DNA of 64,000 nt, taken from positions 1 through 64,000 of the forward strand of contig CM045734.1 of NCBI GenBank assembly GCA_024760905.1. Direction: 5' to 3'. The position numbers and the translations under genes were made by a program. The notes below the pieces were generated by a model. That model was not told the DNA's origin and searched no databases. It saw only the letters and a list, made by a program, of their open reading frames with translations. Below, piece by piece: positions 13,868-24,171 of the stretch (positions within the stretch are counted from its first letter, which is position 1; each line of letters opens with the position of its first letter). The DNA is from Plotosus lineatus (taxonomy: Eukaryota; Chordata; Actinopteri; Siluriformes; Plotosidae).

Positions 13868-13972
13868 GGCCTGGCCTGGCCTGGCCTATTTTCTTCAGCC
13901 TGGCTGTTTCTTTGGCGCTGGCTGACTCTTTCTTTGCTTTATTTTATTTTCTTCTGTTTCGCCTGGCCTGGC
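13868..13972. repeat. T-rich island within the array
   Basis: About 100 bp of T-rich sequence (TTTTCTTC, TTTCTTT words) replaces the pentamer. It contains acceptor-like TTCTTCAG. No coding content is seen. Confidence 0.6.
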
Positions 13973-15419
13973 CTGGCCTGGCCCTGGCCTATTTTCTTTG
14001 GCCTGGCCTGGCCTGGCCTGACCGCCAGCCTGGCCTGGCTGGCACTGGCACAGCCTGCCTGGCCTGGCTGGCCTGGCCTGGCCTGGCCTGGCCTGGCCTG
14101 GCCTGAGCCTGGCACAACTGGCCCCTGGCCTGGCCTGGCCTGGCCTGGCCTGGCCTGGCCTGGCCTGGCCTGGCCTGGCCTGGCCTGGCCTGGCCTGGCC
14201 TGGCCTGGCCTGGCCTGGCCTGGCCTGGCCTGGCCTGGCTCTTCGGCCTGAGCCTGGCTTGGCAGCACAACCTGGCCTGGCACTGGCCTGGCCTGGCCTG
14301 GCCTGGCCTGGCCTGGCACCTGCGCAGCACTGGCCTGGCCTGGCCTGCGCAGCGCTGCACAGCACTGGCCTGGCCTAAGCCTGGCCTGGCCTTTTCTTCA
14401 GCGCACAGCTAGCCTGGCCTGGCCACAGCCTGGCCTGGCCACCAGCCCCTGGCCCCTGGCCTGGGCCTAGCCTAGCCTAGCCTAGCCACAGGCCTAGCCC
14501 CCAAGCCCTTGGCCTAAGCCCAGCCTGGCCTAGCCTGAGCCTGGCCTGGCCTGGCCTGGCCTGGCCACAACTGGCCTGTGCCTGGCCCCTGTCCTGGCCT
14601 GAGCCTGGCCTGGCCTAGTTCTTCCTCGCCCTGGCCTGGCCTAGCCTAGCCTGGCCCTAGCCTGGCCTGGCCTGGCCTGGCCTGGCCTGGCCACAGCCTA
14701 GCCTGGCCTGGCCTGGCCTGGCCTGGCCTGGCCTGGCCTAGCCTGGCCTGGCCACAGCTGTTGCAGCCTGGCCTGGCCTGGCCTGGCGCAACCTGTTGGC
14801 CTGGCCCTGGCCACAGCACAGCCTGGCCTAGAGCCCTGGCACAGCCTGGCCTGGCCTGGCCTGGCCTGGCACAGCTGGCCTGGCCTGGCCTGGCTGGCCT
14901 TTGGCCTGGCTTGGCCTGGCTCTGGCCTGGCCTGGCCTGGCCTGGCTGGCCTGTACAGCCTGGCACCAACTGGCCTGGCCTGGCCTGTTTCGCCTGGCCT
15001 GGCCTGGCCACTGGCCTGGCTGGCCTGGCCACAGCACAGCCTGGCCTGGCCTGGCCTGGCCCCTGGCCTGGCCTGGCCTGGCCTGGCCTGGCCTGGCACA
15101 AGCCTGGCCTGGCACTGCACCAGCCTGGCACTGGCCTGGCCTGGCCTGGCCTGGCACAGCACTGGCCTGGCCTGGCCTGGCCTGTTTGCTTCTGGCCTGG
15201 CCTGGCCTGGCCTGGCCTGGCCTGGCCTGGCACTGGCTGGCCTGGCTACTGGCCTGGCCTGGCCTGGCCTGGCACTGCGCAGCCTGGCCCCTGGCACTGG
15301 CCTGGCCTGTTTTTGGCCTGGCCTGAGCCTGGCCTGGCCTGGCCTGGCCTGTACAGCCTGTTTTCACCTAGCAACCTAGCCTGGCCTAACCTATTCAGCC
15401 TGGCCTAGCCTGGCCTAGC

Positions 15420-15700
15420 CTATTTACCCAATTTAGGCCTAGCCTAGCCTGAAGCCTAATACAACCCCTATTTCTTTAACCTATACACAACACAACAACT
15501 ATATAACCTAACCTAACACAGCCTAACCTGGCCTGAGCCTGGCCTATTTCTTCAAACTAGCCTGGCCTGGCCCTAAGCCTGGCCTGGCCTGGCCTGGCCT
15601 GGCCCTGGCCTGGCCTGGCCTGGCCTATTTTCAGCCTGGCCTAACCACAACCTAACCACAACCTAACCTAACACAACCTATTTTAACAGTTTCTTTCGGC
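15420..15700. repeat. Degenerate CCTAA/CACAA island in the array
   Basis: CCTAAC, CACAAC and CTATTT words replace CCTGG. This is the last strongly diverged island before the array becomes more uniform to the right. No gene is recognisable. Confidence 0.7.
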
Positions 15701-18509
15701 CTGGCCTGGCCTGGCCTGGCCTGGCCTGGCCGCTGGCCTGGCCCTGGCCTGGCTGGCCTGGCCTGGCCTGGCCTGGCCTGCTGCCTGGCCACAAGCTGGC
15801 CTGGCTACAGGCCTGGCCTGGCGGCCTGTTTCTTCAGCCCTGGCCTGGCCTGGCCTGGCCTGGCCTGGCCTGAGGCCCCCTGGCCTGGCCTGGCCTGGCC
15901 TGGCCTGGCCTGGCCTGGCCTGGCCTGGCCCTGGCCTGGCCTGGCCCTGGCCTGGCCTGGCCTGGCCTGGCCCTGGCCTGGCCTGGCCTGGCCTGGCCTG
16001 GCCTGGCCTGGCCTGGCCTGGCCTGGCCTGGCCCTGGCCTGGCCTGGCCTGGCCTGGCCTGGCCTGGCCTGGCCTGGCCTGGCCTGGCCTGGCCTGGCCT
16101 GGCCTGGCTGGCCTGGCCTGGCCTGGCCTGGCCTGGCCTGGCCTGGCCTGGCCTGGCCTGGCCCTGGCCTGGCCTGGCCTGGCCTGGCCTGGCCTGGCCT
16201 GGCCTGGCCTGGCCTGGCCTGGCCTGGCCTGGCCTGGCCTGGCCTGGCCTGGCCTGGCCTGGCCTGGCTTTTCTTTAGCCTGGCCTGGCCTGGCCTGGCC
16301 TGGCCTGGCCTGGGCCTGAGCCTAGCACAGCCTGGCCTGGCCTGGCCTGGCCCTTTACAGCCTAACACAAACAAACAGCCTGGCCTGGCCTGGCCTAGCC
16401 TGACGCCTGACTGCCCACAGCCTGGCCTGGCCTGGCCCTGGCCTGGCCTGGCCTGGCTAGCCTGGCCTGGCCTGGCCTGGCCTATTTCTTCTTTAGCCTA
16501 GCCTGAGCCCTGGCCTGGCCTGGCCTTCTTCAACCTGGCCTGGCCTGGCCTGGGCCTGGCCTGGCCTGGCCTGTGCAGCCTGGCCTGGCCTGGCCTGGCA
16601 CAGCCTGGCCTGGCCCTGGCCTGGCCTGGCCTGGCCTGGCCTGGCCTGGCCTGGCCTGGCCTGGCCTGGCTGGCCTGGCCTGGCCTGGCACAGCCTGGCC
16701 TGGCCTGGCCTGGCCTGGCCTGGCCTGGCCCTGGCCTGGCCTGGCCTGGCCTGGCCCCTGTGGCCTGGCCTGGCCTGGCCTGGCCTGGCCACCTGGCCTG
16801 GCCTGGCCTGGCCTGGCCTGGCCTGGCCTGGCCTGGCCTGGCCTGGCCTGGCCTGGCCTGGCCTGGCCTGGCCTGGCCTGGCCTGGCCTGGCCTGGCCTG
16901 GCCTGGCCTGAGCCTGGCACTCAGCACAGCCTGCTTTAGCCTGTTTGGCCTGGCCTGGCCTGGCCTGGCCTGAGCCTGGCACTGCACAGCCTGGCCTGGC
17001 CCCTGGCCTGGCCTGGCCTGGCCTGGCCTGGCCTGGCCTGGCCTGGCCTGCAGCTGGCCTGGCCTGGCCTGGCCTGGCCTGGCCTGGCCTGGCCTGGCCT
17101 GGCCTGGCCTGGCCTGGCCTGGCCTGGCCTGGCCACTGGCCCTGGCCTGGCCTGGCCTGGCCTGGCCTGGCCTGGCCTGGCCTGGCCTGGCCTGGCCTGG
17201 CCCTGGCCTGGCCTGGCCTGGCCTGGCCTGGCCTGGCCTGGCCTGGCCCACTGTGGCCTGTACAGCCTGGCCTGGCCTGGCCTGGCCTGACAGCCTGGCC
17301 TGAGCTATTCCTGAGCTGCCTGGCCCTGGCCTGGCCCTGGCCTGGCCTGGCCACAGCTGCCTGGCCTGGCCTGGCCTGGCCTGGCCTGGCCTGGCCTGGC
17401 CTGAGCCTGGCCTGGCCCTGGCCTGGCCTGGCCTGCTGCCTGGCCTGGCCTGGCCCTGGCCTGGCCTGGCCTGGCCTGGCCCCTGGCCTGGCCTGGCCTG
17501 GCCCTGGCCTGGCTGCCTGGCTGCCTGGCCTGGCCTGGCCCTGGCCTGGCCTGGCCTGGCCCTGGCCTGGCTGGCCTGGCCTGGCTGCCTGCTTTGGCCT
17601 GGCCTGGCCTGGCCTGGCCTGGCACAGGCCTGGCAGCTGGCCTGGCCTGGCCTGGGCCTGGCAGCTCGGCCATGGCCTGGCCTGGCCTGGCCTGGCCTGG
17701 CCTGGCTGGCCTGGCCTGGCCTGGCCTGGCCTGGCCTGGCCTGGCCTGGCCTGGCCTGTGGCCTGGCCTGGCCTGGCCTGGCCTGGCCCTGGCCTGGCAC
17801 TGCAGCCTGGCCTGGCCTGGCCTGGCCTGGCCTGGCCTGGCCTGGCCTATTTTCAGCCTGGCCTGGCCTGGCCTGGCCTGACACAGCCTGGCCTGGCCTG
17901 GCCTGGCCTGGCCTCTTTCTTCTTCAGCCAGCTTTCTTCAGCCTGGCCTGGCTGAGCACAACCTTTGGCCTGGCCTGGCCCAGCTGGCCTGGCACAGCTG
18001 TGCCTCGGCCTGGCCTGGCCTGGCCTGGCCTGGCCTGGCCTGGCCTGGCCTGGCCTATTTAGCCTAGCTGGCCTGGCCTGGCCTGGCCTGGCCCCTGGCC
18101 TGGCCTGGCCTGGCCTGGCTATTTTCTAATAGCCTGGCCTGGCCTGGCCTAATACAAGCCTGGCCTGGCCCTGGCCTGGCCTATTTAGCCACAGCCTGGC
18201 CTGGCCTGGCCTGGCCTGGCCTGGCCCTGGCCCTGGCCTGGCCTGGCCTGGCCTGGCCTGGCAGGCCAGCACAGCCTGGCCTGGCCTAGCCTTTGGCCTG
18301 ACACAGCCCCAGCTGGCAGCTGGCCTGGCCCCAGCTGACAGCACAGCCTGGCCTGGCCCTGGCCTGGCCTGGCTGGCTGGCCTGGCCTGGCACAGCTGGC
18401 ACAGCACAACTGGCCTGGCCTGGCCTGGCCTGGCCTGGCCTGGCCTGGCCTGGCTTCTTCTTTGCCTGGCCTGGCCCTGGCCTGGCCCTGGCCTGGCCTG
18501 GCCACAGCT

Positions 18510-21500
18510 GGCCTGGCCTGGCCCCTGGCCTGGCCTGGCCTGGCCTGGCCTGGCCTGGCCTGGCCTGGCCTGGCCTGGCCTGGCCTGGCCTGGCCTGGCC
18601 TGGCCTGGCCTGGCCTGGCCTGGCCTGGCCTGGCCTGGCCTGGCCTGGCCTGGCCTGGCCTGGCCTGGCCTGGCCTGGCCTGGCCTGGCCTGGCCTGGCC
18701 TGGCCTGGCCTGGCCTGGCCTGGCCTGGCCTGGCCTGGCCTGGCCTGGCCTGGCCTGGCCTGGCCTGGCCTGGCCTGGCCTGGCCTGGCCTGGCCTGGCC
18801 TGGCCTGGCTGGCCTGGCCTGGCCTGGCCTGGCCTGGCCTGGCCTGGCCTGGCCTGGCCTGGCCTGGCCTGGCCTGGCCTGGCCTGGCCTGGCCTGGCCT
18901 GGCCTGGCCTGGCCTGGCCTGGCCTGGCCTGGCCTGGCCTGGCCTGGCCTGGCCTGGCCTGGCCTGGCCTGGCCTGGCCTGGCCTGGCCTGGCCTGGCCT
19001 GGCCTGGCCTGGCCTGGCCTGGCCTGGCCTGGCCTGGCCTGGCCTGGCCTGGCCTGGCCTGGCCTGGCCTGGCCTGGCCTGGCCTGGCCTGGCCTGGCCT
19101 GGCCTGGCCTGGCCTGGCCTGGCCTGGCCTGGCCTGGCCTGGCCTGGCCTGGCCTGGCCTGGCCTGGCCTGGCCTGGCCTGGCCTGGCCTGGCCTGGCCT
19201 GGCCTGGCCTGGCCTGGCCTGGCCTGGCCTGGCCTGGCCTGGCCTGGCCTGGCCTGGCCTGGCCTGGCCTGGCCTGGCCTGGCCTGGCCTGGCCTGGCCT
19301 GGCCTGGCCTGGCCTGGCCTGGCCTGGCCTGGCCTGGCCTGGCCTGGCCTGGCCTGGCCTGGCACAGCCTGGCCTGGCCTGGCCTGGCCTGGCCTGGCCT
19401 GGCCTGGCCTGGCCTGGCCTGGCCTGGCCTGGCCTGGCCTGGCCTGGCCTGGCCTGGCCCTGGCCTGGCCTGGCACTGGCCTGGCCTGGCCTGGCCTGGC
19501 CTGGCCTGGCCTGGCCTGGCCTGGCCTGGCCTGGGCACAGCCTGGCCTGGCCTGCTGCCTGGCCTGGCCTGGCCTGGCCTGGCCACAGCCTGGCCTGGCC
19601 TGGCCTGGCCTGGCCTGGCCTGGCCTGGCTGGCCTGGCCCTGGCCTGGCCTGGCCTGGCCTGGCCTGGCCCTGGCCTGGCCTGGCCTGGCCCTGGCCTGG
19701 CCTGGCCTGGCCTGGCCTGGCCTGGCCTGGCCTGGCCTGGCCTGGCCTGGCCTGGCCTGGCCTGGCCTGGCCTGGCCTGGCCTGGCCTGGCCTGGCCTGG
19801 CCTGGCCTGGCCTGGCCTGGCCTGGCCTGGCCTGGCCTGGCCTGGCCTGGCCTGGCCTGGCCTGGCCTGGCCCTGGCCTGGCCTGGCCTGGCCTGGCCTG
19901 GCCTGGCCTGGCCTGGCCTGGCCTGGCCTGGCCTGGCCTGGCCTGGCCTGGCCTGGCCTGGCCTGGCCTGGCCTGGCCTGGCCTGGCCTGGCCTGGCCTG
20001 GCCTGGCCTGGCCTGGCCTGGCCTGGCCTGGCCTGGCCTGGCCTGGCCTGGCTGGCCTGGCCTGGCCTGGCCTGGCCTGGCCTGGCCTGGCCTGGCCTGG
20101 CCTGGCCTGGCCTGGCCTGGCCTGGCCTGGCCTGGCCTGGCCTGGCCTGGCCTAGCCTGGCCTGGCCTGGCCTGGCCTGGCCTGGCCTGGCCTGTACAGC
20201 CTAGCCTGGCCTGGCCTGGCCTGGCCTGGCCTGGCCTGGCCTGGCCTGGCCTGGCCTGGCCTGGCCTGGCCTGGCCTGGCCTGGCCTGGCCTGGCCTGGC
20301 ACAGCCTGGCCTGGCCTGGCCTGGCCTGGCCTGGCAGCCCTGGCCTGGCCCTGGCCTGGCCTGGCCTGGCCTGGCCTGGCCTGGCCTGGCCTGGCCTGGC
20401 CTGGCCTGGCCTGGCCTGGCCTGGCCTGGCCTGGCCTGGCCTGGCCTGGCCTGGCCTGGCCTGGCCTGGCCTGGCCTGGCCTGGCCTGGCCTGGCCTGGC
20501 CTGGCCTGGCCTGGCCTGGCCTGGCCTGGCACAGCCTGGCCTGGCCTGGCCTGGCCTGGCCTGGCCTGGCCTGGCCTGGCCTGGCCTGGCACTGGCCTGG
20601 CCTGGCCTGGCCTGGCCTGGCCTGGCCTGGCCTGGCCTGGCCTGGCCTGGCCTGGCCTGGCCTGGCCTGGCCTGGCCTGGCCTGGCCTGGCCTGGCCTGG
20701 CCTGGCCTGGCCTGGCCTGGCCTGGCCTGGCCTGGCCTGGCCTGGCCTGGCCTGGCCTGGCCTGGCACAGCCTGGCCTGGCCTGGCCTGGCCTGGCCTGG
20801 CCTGGCCTGGCCTGGCCTGGCCTGGCCTGGCCTGGCCTGGCCTGGCCTGGCCTGGCCTGGCCTGGCCTGGCCTGGCACTGGCCTGGCCTGGCCTGGCCTG
20901 GCCTGGCCTGGCTGGCCTGGCCTGGCCTGGCCTGGCCTGGCCTGGCCTGGCCTGGCCTGGCCTGGCCTGGCCTGGCCTGGCGCCTGGCCCTAGCCTGGCC
21001 TGGCCTGGCCACAGCCTGGCCAGGCTGGCCTGGCCTGGCCTGGCCTGGCCCTGGCCTGGCCTAGCCTAGCCTGGCCTGGCCTGGCCTGGCCTGTGGCCTG
21101 GCCTGGCCTGGCCTGGCCTGGCCTGGCCTGGCCTGGCCTGGCCTGGCCTGGCCTGGCACAGCCTGGCCTGGCCTGGCCTGAGCAGCCTGGCCTGGCCTGG
21201 CCTGGCCTGGCCTGGCCTGGCCTGGCCCTGGCCTGGCCTGGCCTGGCCTGGCCTGGCCTGGCCTGGCCTGGCCTGGCCTGGCCTGGCCTGGCCTGGCCTG
21301 GCCTGGCCCTGGCCTGGCCTGGCCTGGCCTGGCCTGGCCTGGCCTGGCCTGGCCTGGCCTGGCCTGGCCTGGCCTGGCCTGGCCTGGCCTGGCCTGGCCT
21401 GGCCTGGCACAGCCTGGCCTGGCCTGGCCTGGCCTGGCCTGAGCCTGGCCTGGCCTGGCCTGGCCTGGCCTGGCCTGGCCTGGCCTGGCCTGGCCTGGCC

Positions 21501-22335
21501 TGGCCTGGCTGGCCTGGCCTGGCCTGGCCTGGCCTGGCCTGGCCTGGCCTGGCCTGGCCTGGCCTGGCCTGGCCTGGCCTGGCCTGGCCTGGCCTGGCCT
21601 GGCCTGGCCTGGCCTGGCCTGGCCTGGCCTGGCCTGGCCTGGCCTGGCCTGGCCTGGCCTGGCCTGGCCTGGCCTGGCCTGGCCTGGCCTGGCCTGGCCT
21701 GGCCTGGCTGGCCTGGCCTGGCCTGGCCTGGCCTGGCCTGGCCTGGCCTGGCCTGGCCTGGCCTGGCCTGGCCTGGCTGGCCTGGCCTGGCCTGGCCTGG
21801 CCTGGCCTGGCCTGGCCTGGCCTGGCCTGGCCTGGCCTGGCCTGGCCTGAGCCTGGCCTGGCCTGGCCTGGCCTGGCCTGGCCTGGCCCTGGCCTGGCCT
21901 GGCCTGGCCTGGCCTGGCCTGGCCTGGCACAGCTGGCCTGGCCTGGCCTGGCCTGGCCTGGCCTGGCCTGGCCTGGCCTGGCCTGGCCTGGCCTGGCCTG
22001 GCCTGGCCTGGCCTGGCCTGGCCTGGCCTGGCCTGGCCTGGCCTGGCCTGGCTGGCCTGGCCCTGGCCTGGCCTGGCCTGGCCTGGCCTGGCCTGGCCTG
22101 GCCTGGCCTGGCCTGGCCTGGCCTGGCCTGGCCTGGCCTGGCCTAGCCTGGCCTGGCCTGGCCTGGCCTGGCCTGGCCTGGCCTGGCCTGGCCTGGCCTG
22201 GCCTGGCCTGGCCTGGCCTGGCCTGGCCTGGCCTGGCACAGCCTGGCCTGGCCTGGCCTGGCCTGGCCTGGCCTGGCCTGGCCTGGCCTGGCCTGGCCTG
22301 GCCTGGCCTGGCCTGGCCTGGCCTGGCCTGGCACA
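18510..22335. repeat. Near-pure CCTGG core
   Basis: This is the most homogeneous part of the array. Long tracts (for example 18,520-19,360 and 21,960-22,330) show only occasional single-base or CACA interruptions, and there are no CCTAG blocks. It suggests recent expansion or strong homogenisation at the edge facing the chromosome interior. Confidence 0.9.
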
Positions 22336-22456
22336 GCACACTGCTGCTTCAACCTTGGCTCCTGGCACAGCACAGGCCTGGCACAACTAGCCTTGGCCCC
22401 CTCTGGCCTTGCCTCTTGGCTTCTTAACCATACAACTCTGGCACAACCTATGCCTG

Positions 22457-22775
22457 GCCCAATAGCTCCTCTGGCTGGCACATGGCCTAGCCTGCCCTCT
22501 GCTGGATAACCTAGGGAGCACACCCCCATGGTCCTTCTAGCAACTCAAAAATACACTTCACTTCTCCTATCGATAACCAAACTAACAAATTGCCCCAAGT
22601 CTGGCTCAACCCCAACCTATGGCTGGGAGTCAGCTTGCTTAACCCTGAGGGCTGGTCCCCTGGGGAGTCCTGAATGTTGGAGGAAGGCACAGTGCCTACT
22701 GTAGCACGCGGTACACACCGGGGACCCTGACTCTTAGGCTGGCCCTCGGCTACTAACATCTCCCCTAAACCCTAA
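22457..22775 (+). repeat. Subtelomeric ~300-bp repeat, copy 1
   Basis: Begins near CCTGCCCTCTGCTGGATAAC and ends near GGGACCCTGACTCTTAGGCT. The same block recurs at 23,043, 25,730 (right half), 26,080, 27,683 (end only), 27,955 and 30,706. This copy sits directly against the CCTGG array; 22,376-22,456 is a short transition. Confidence 0.85.
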
Positions 22776-23042
22776 CACTAACCCCTAACCTAACCTAGCC
22801 TCAACCTAACCTAGCCTAGCCTAACCTAACCTAGCCTTAACCTAACGCCAACCTCTAGCTCCTAACCCAAACCTATACCTGACCCTAACCCCAGCCTAAC
22901 CTTAACCTCTAGCCCTAACCCCAAGCCCAAACCTATACCTAGACCCCCAACCTAACAGCTGGCTCTAACCCCAAACCTATGCCTGACCCTAACCCCAGCC
23001 TAACCTTAACCTCTAGCCCTAACCAAGCCCAATCTAGGCCCA
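22776..23042. repeat. Degenerate telomere-derived minisatellite
   Basis: CTAACC-type words form a repeat with a period of about 52-54 bp. The marker ACCTCTAG recurs at 22,851, 22,905 and 23,009. Related tracts lie at 25,850-26,080, 27,700-27,955 and 30,050-30,705. Confidence 0.8.
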
Positions 23043-23345
23043 GGCCCAATTCCCCTCTTCCACGTGGCCTTAGCCTGCCCTCTGCTGGATAACCTGAGGA
23101 GCACACCCCATGGTCCCCTTCTAGCAACCCAAAATACACTTCACTTCTCCTTATCGATAACCAAACTCGAAATTGCCCCAAGTCTGGCTCAACCCCAACC
23201 TATGGCTGGGGGCCAACTTGCTTCGTGAGGGCTGGTCCCTGGTCCTGGGGAGTCTGAATAAGCGGGGAAGGACCGTACTGTGCACAGCGGCACCGTACAC
23301 ACAGGGACCCTGACTCTTAGGCTAGCCCTCGGCTTCCTAACATCC
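23043..23345 (+). repeat. Subtelomeric ~300-bp repeat, copy 2
   Basis: Closely matches copy 1 and copy 4, including the central TTATCGATAACCAAACTCGA stretch. It leads directly into the telomeric tract. Confidence 0.85.
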
Positions 23346-23491
23346 CCTAACCTAACCTAACCCCTAACCCTAACCCTTACCTGACCCTGACCCTAACCCT
23401 AACCCATAACCCTAACCCTAACCCTAACCCCTAACCCTAACCCTAACCCCCTAACCCGAACACCCTAACCCTAACCCTAACCCTATATAAC
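23346..23491 (+). repeat. Interstitial telomeric sequence (CCCTAA)n
   Basis: Many perfect CCCTAA units with a few CCCCTAA variants. This is the vertebrate telomere repeat with its C-rich strand on +, as expected for a telomere lying to the left. Confidence 0.9.
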
Positions 23492-23565
23492 CTGGAAGAA
23501 CACGCGCGTGACCGTACTCATGATCCCGAGTCACTAGACAGCACGCGCGGCGTGCCGCGTAGGAA
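23492..23565 (+). repeat. Isolated relative of the 108-bp satellite unit
   Basis: Starts with CTGGAAGAACACGCGCGTGA and continues as a diverged unit of the 29,083-30,055 satellite. It lies directly between the telomeric tract and the Penelope-like coding remnant. Confidence 0.7.
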
Positions 23566-23574
23566 ACCCCACCC

Positions 23575-24160
23575 GTGTCGGGCGATACTTCCGTTCGCTC
23601 CGTGTCGCGACGAACCCCTTCCCCCGATACACAGCAAGACAGGCGGTCCCTGCCGGCCACCCATAACGACCCAAACATGGGACGGCCTTTTCACCGCTAC
23701 GACCCGAGCGACAATAACCAGGCGATCGAAAACACACAAAGCCTACATCCGGAGCTCAAAGCATTAACTAAAAATATCTACAACCTAATCAGAGCGGTCC
23801 ACCACCTACAGAATGTGGGGACCCTAACGATATACCACCTACCATCAACAAAATTCAGGAACTATTGACAACTTAAATTAATCCAGCCCTTCCGAACCCA
23901 GTACAACCCTCCTGATTGAGGGCAATGCCACTCAGTGGGCATACACAACACACCTCATTCTGAGGGATCACTATGAGAGTGCGATTCGGGACCTCTCGGA
24001 CACCATCAGGTCGCAGATCCCAAGCGAATGGGCGCTCTCTTCGGCACCGCCAGCAGATGGGCAGAGTAAGACCTTAGGCAATAGGCTGACACAGACCACA
24101 TTGGATATGACCGAAGCGATACTGGTGTCTCTAGTGCAAGACACACCACGGCCCTAACGG
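23575..24160 (+). pseudogene. Retroelement ORF remnant, N-terminal part
   Basis: An open frame from 23,575 to 23,868 is followed, in another frame (about 23,915-24,155), by a protein-like stretch that includes HLILRDHYESAIRDLSDT and MTEAILVSLVQDT. The shift between them marks a break. I do not recognise a named domain. The block is colinear with the SGNH-like and GIY-YIG pieces downstream, so I infer that all three belong to one decayed retroelement. It could instead be a separate gene fragment. Confidence 0.45.
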
Positions 24161-24171
24161 CGCGGGGCTGC

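Larger units (their letters stand above)
815..15460. repeat. Periodic CCTAG variant blocks inside the CCTGG array
   Basis: Blocks of 100-350 bp in which CCTAG replaces CCTGG lie near 815-990, 1621-1912, 2441-2628, 3203-3380, 4019-4345, 4828-5100, 6466-6540 (continuing mixed at 6749-6910), 8121-8475, 9094-9290, 9968-10110, 10807-10985, 11747-11935, 12563-12920, 14466-14650 and 15366-15460. A weak one lies near 5690 and a trace near 13,740. Most neighbours start 0.75-0.95 kb apart. CCTAG gives stop codons on both strands, so these blocks end the long open frames. None is seen right of about 15.5 kb. Confidence 0.85.
120..22375. repeat. Giant CCTGG pentanucleotide satellite array
   Basis: The + strand is built almost wholly of tandem CCTGG (CCAGG on the other strand), with variant words CCTAG, CACAG, CTGTACAG, CTATTT and CTT runs. 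Because 5 and 3 share no factor and the unit has no stop, all three + frames read the same pentapeptide cycle (W-P-G-L-A) and all three minus frames read Q-A-R-P-G. Open frames up to about 880 codons (minus strand, 18,126-20,768) therefore arise from the repeat itself. The array is nearly CpG-free, unlike the DNA to its right. Position next to telomere-like repeats suggests a subtelomeric satellite. True length may differ because such arrays assemble poorly. Confidence 0.95.

Noticed and set aside
18126..20768. An 880-codon open frame (and many others) in the CCTGG array
   Set aside because: The pentamer has no stop codon in any frame, so all six frames stay open and give the same five-residue cycles. 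Length is no evidence of coding here.
120..22375. CRISPR array or bacterial origin (CCTGG as a Dcm site)
   Set aside because: No repeat-spacer pattern; the rest of the window has spliced genes, SINEs, LINEs and vertebrate telomere repeats.
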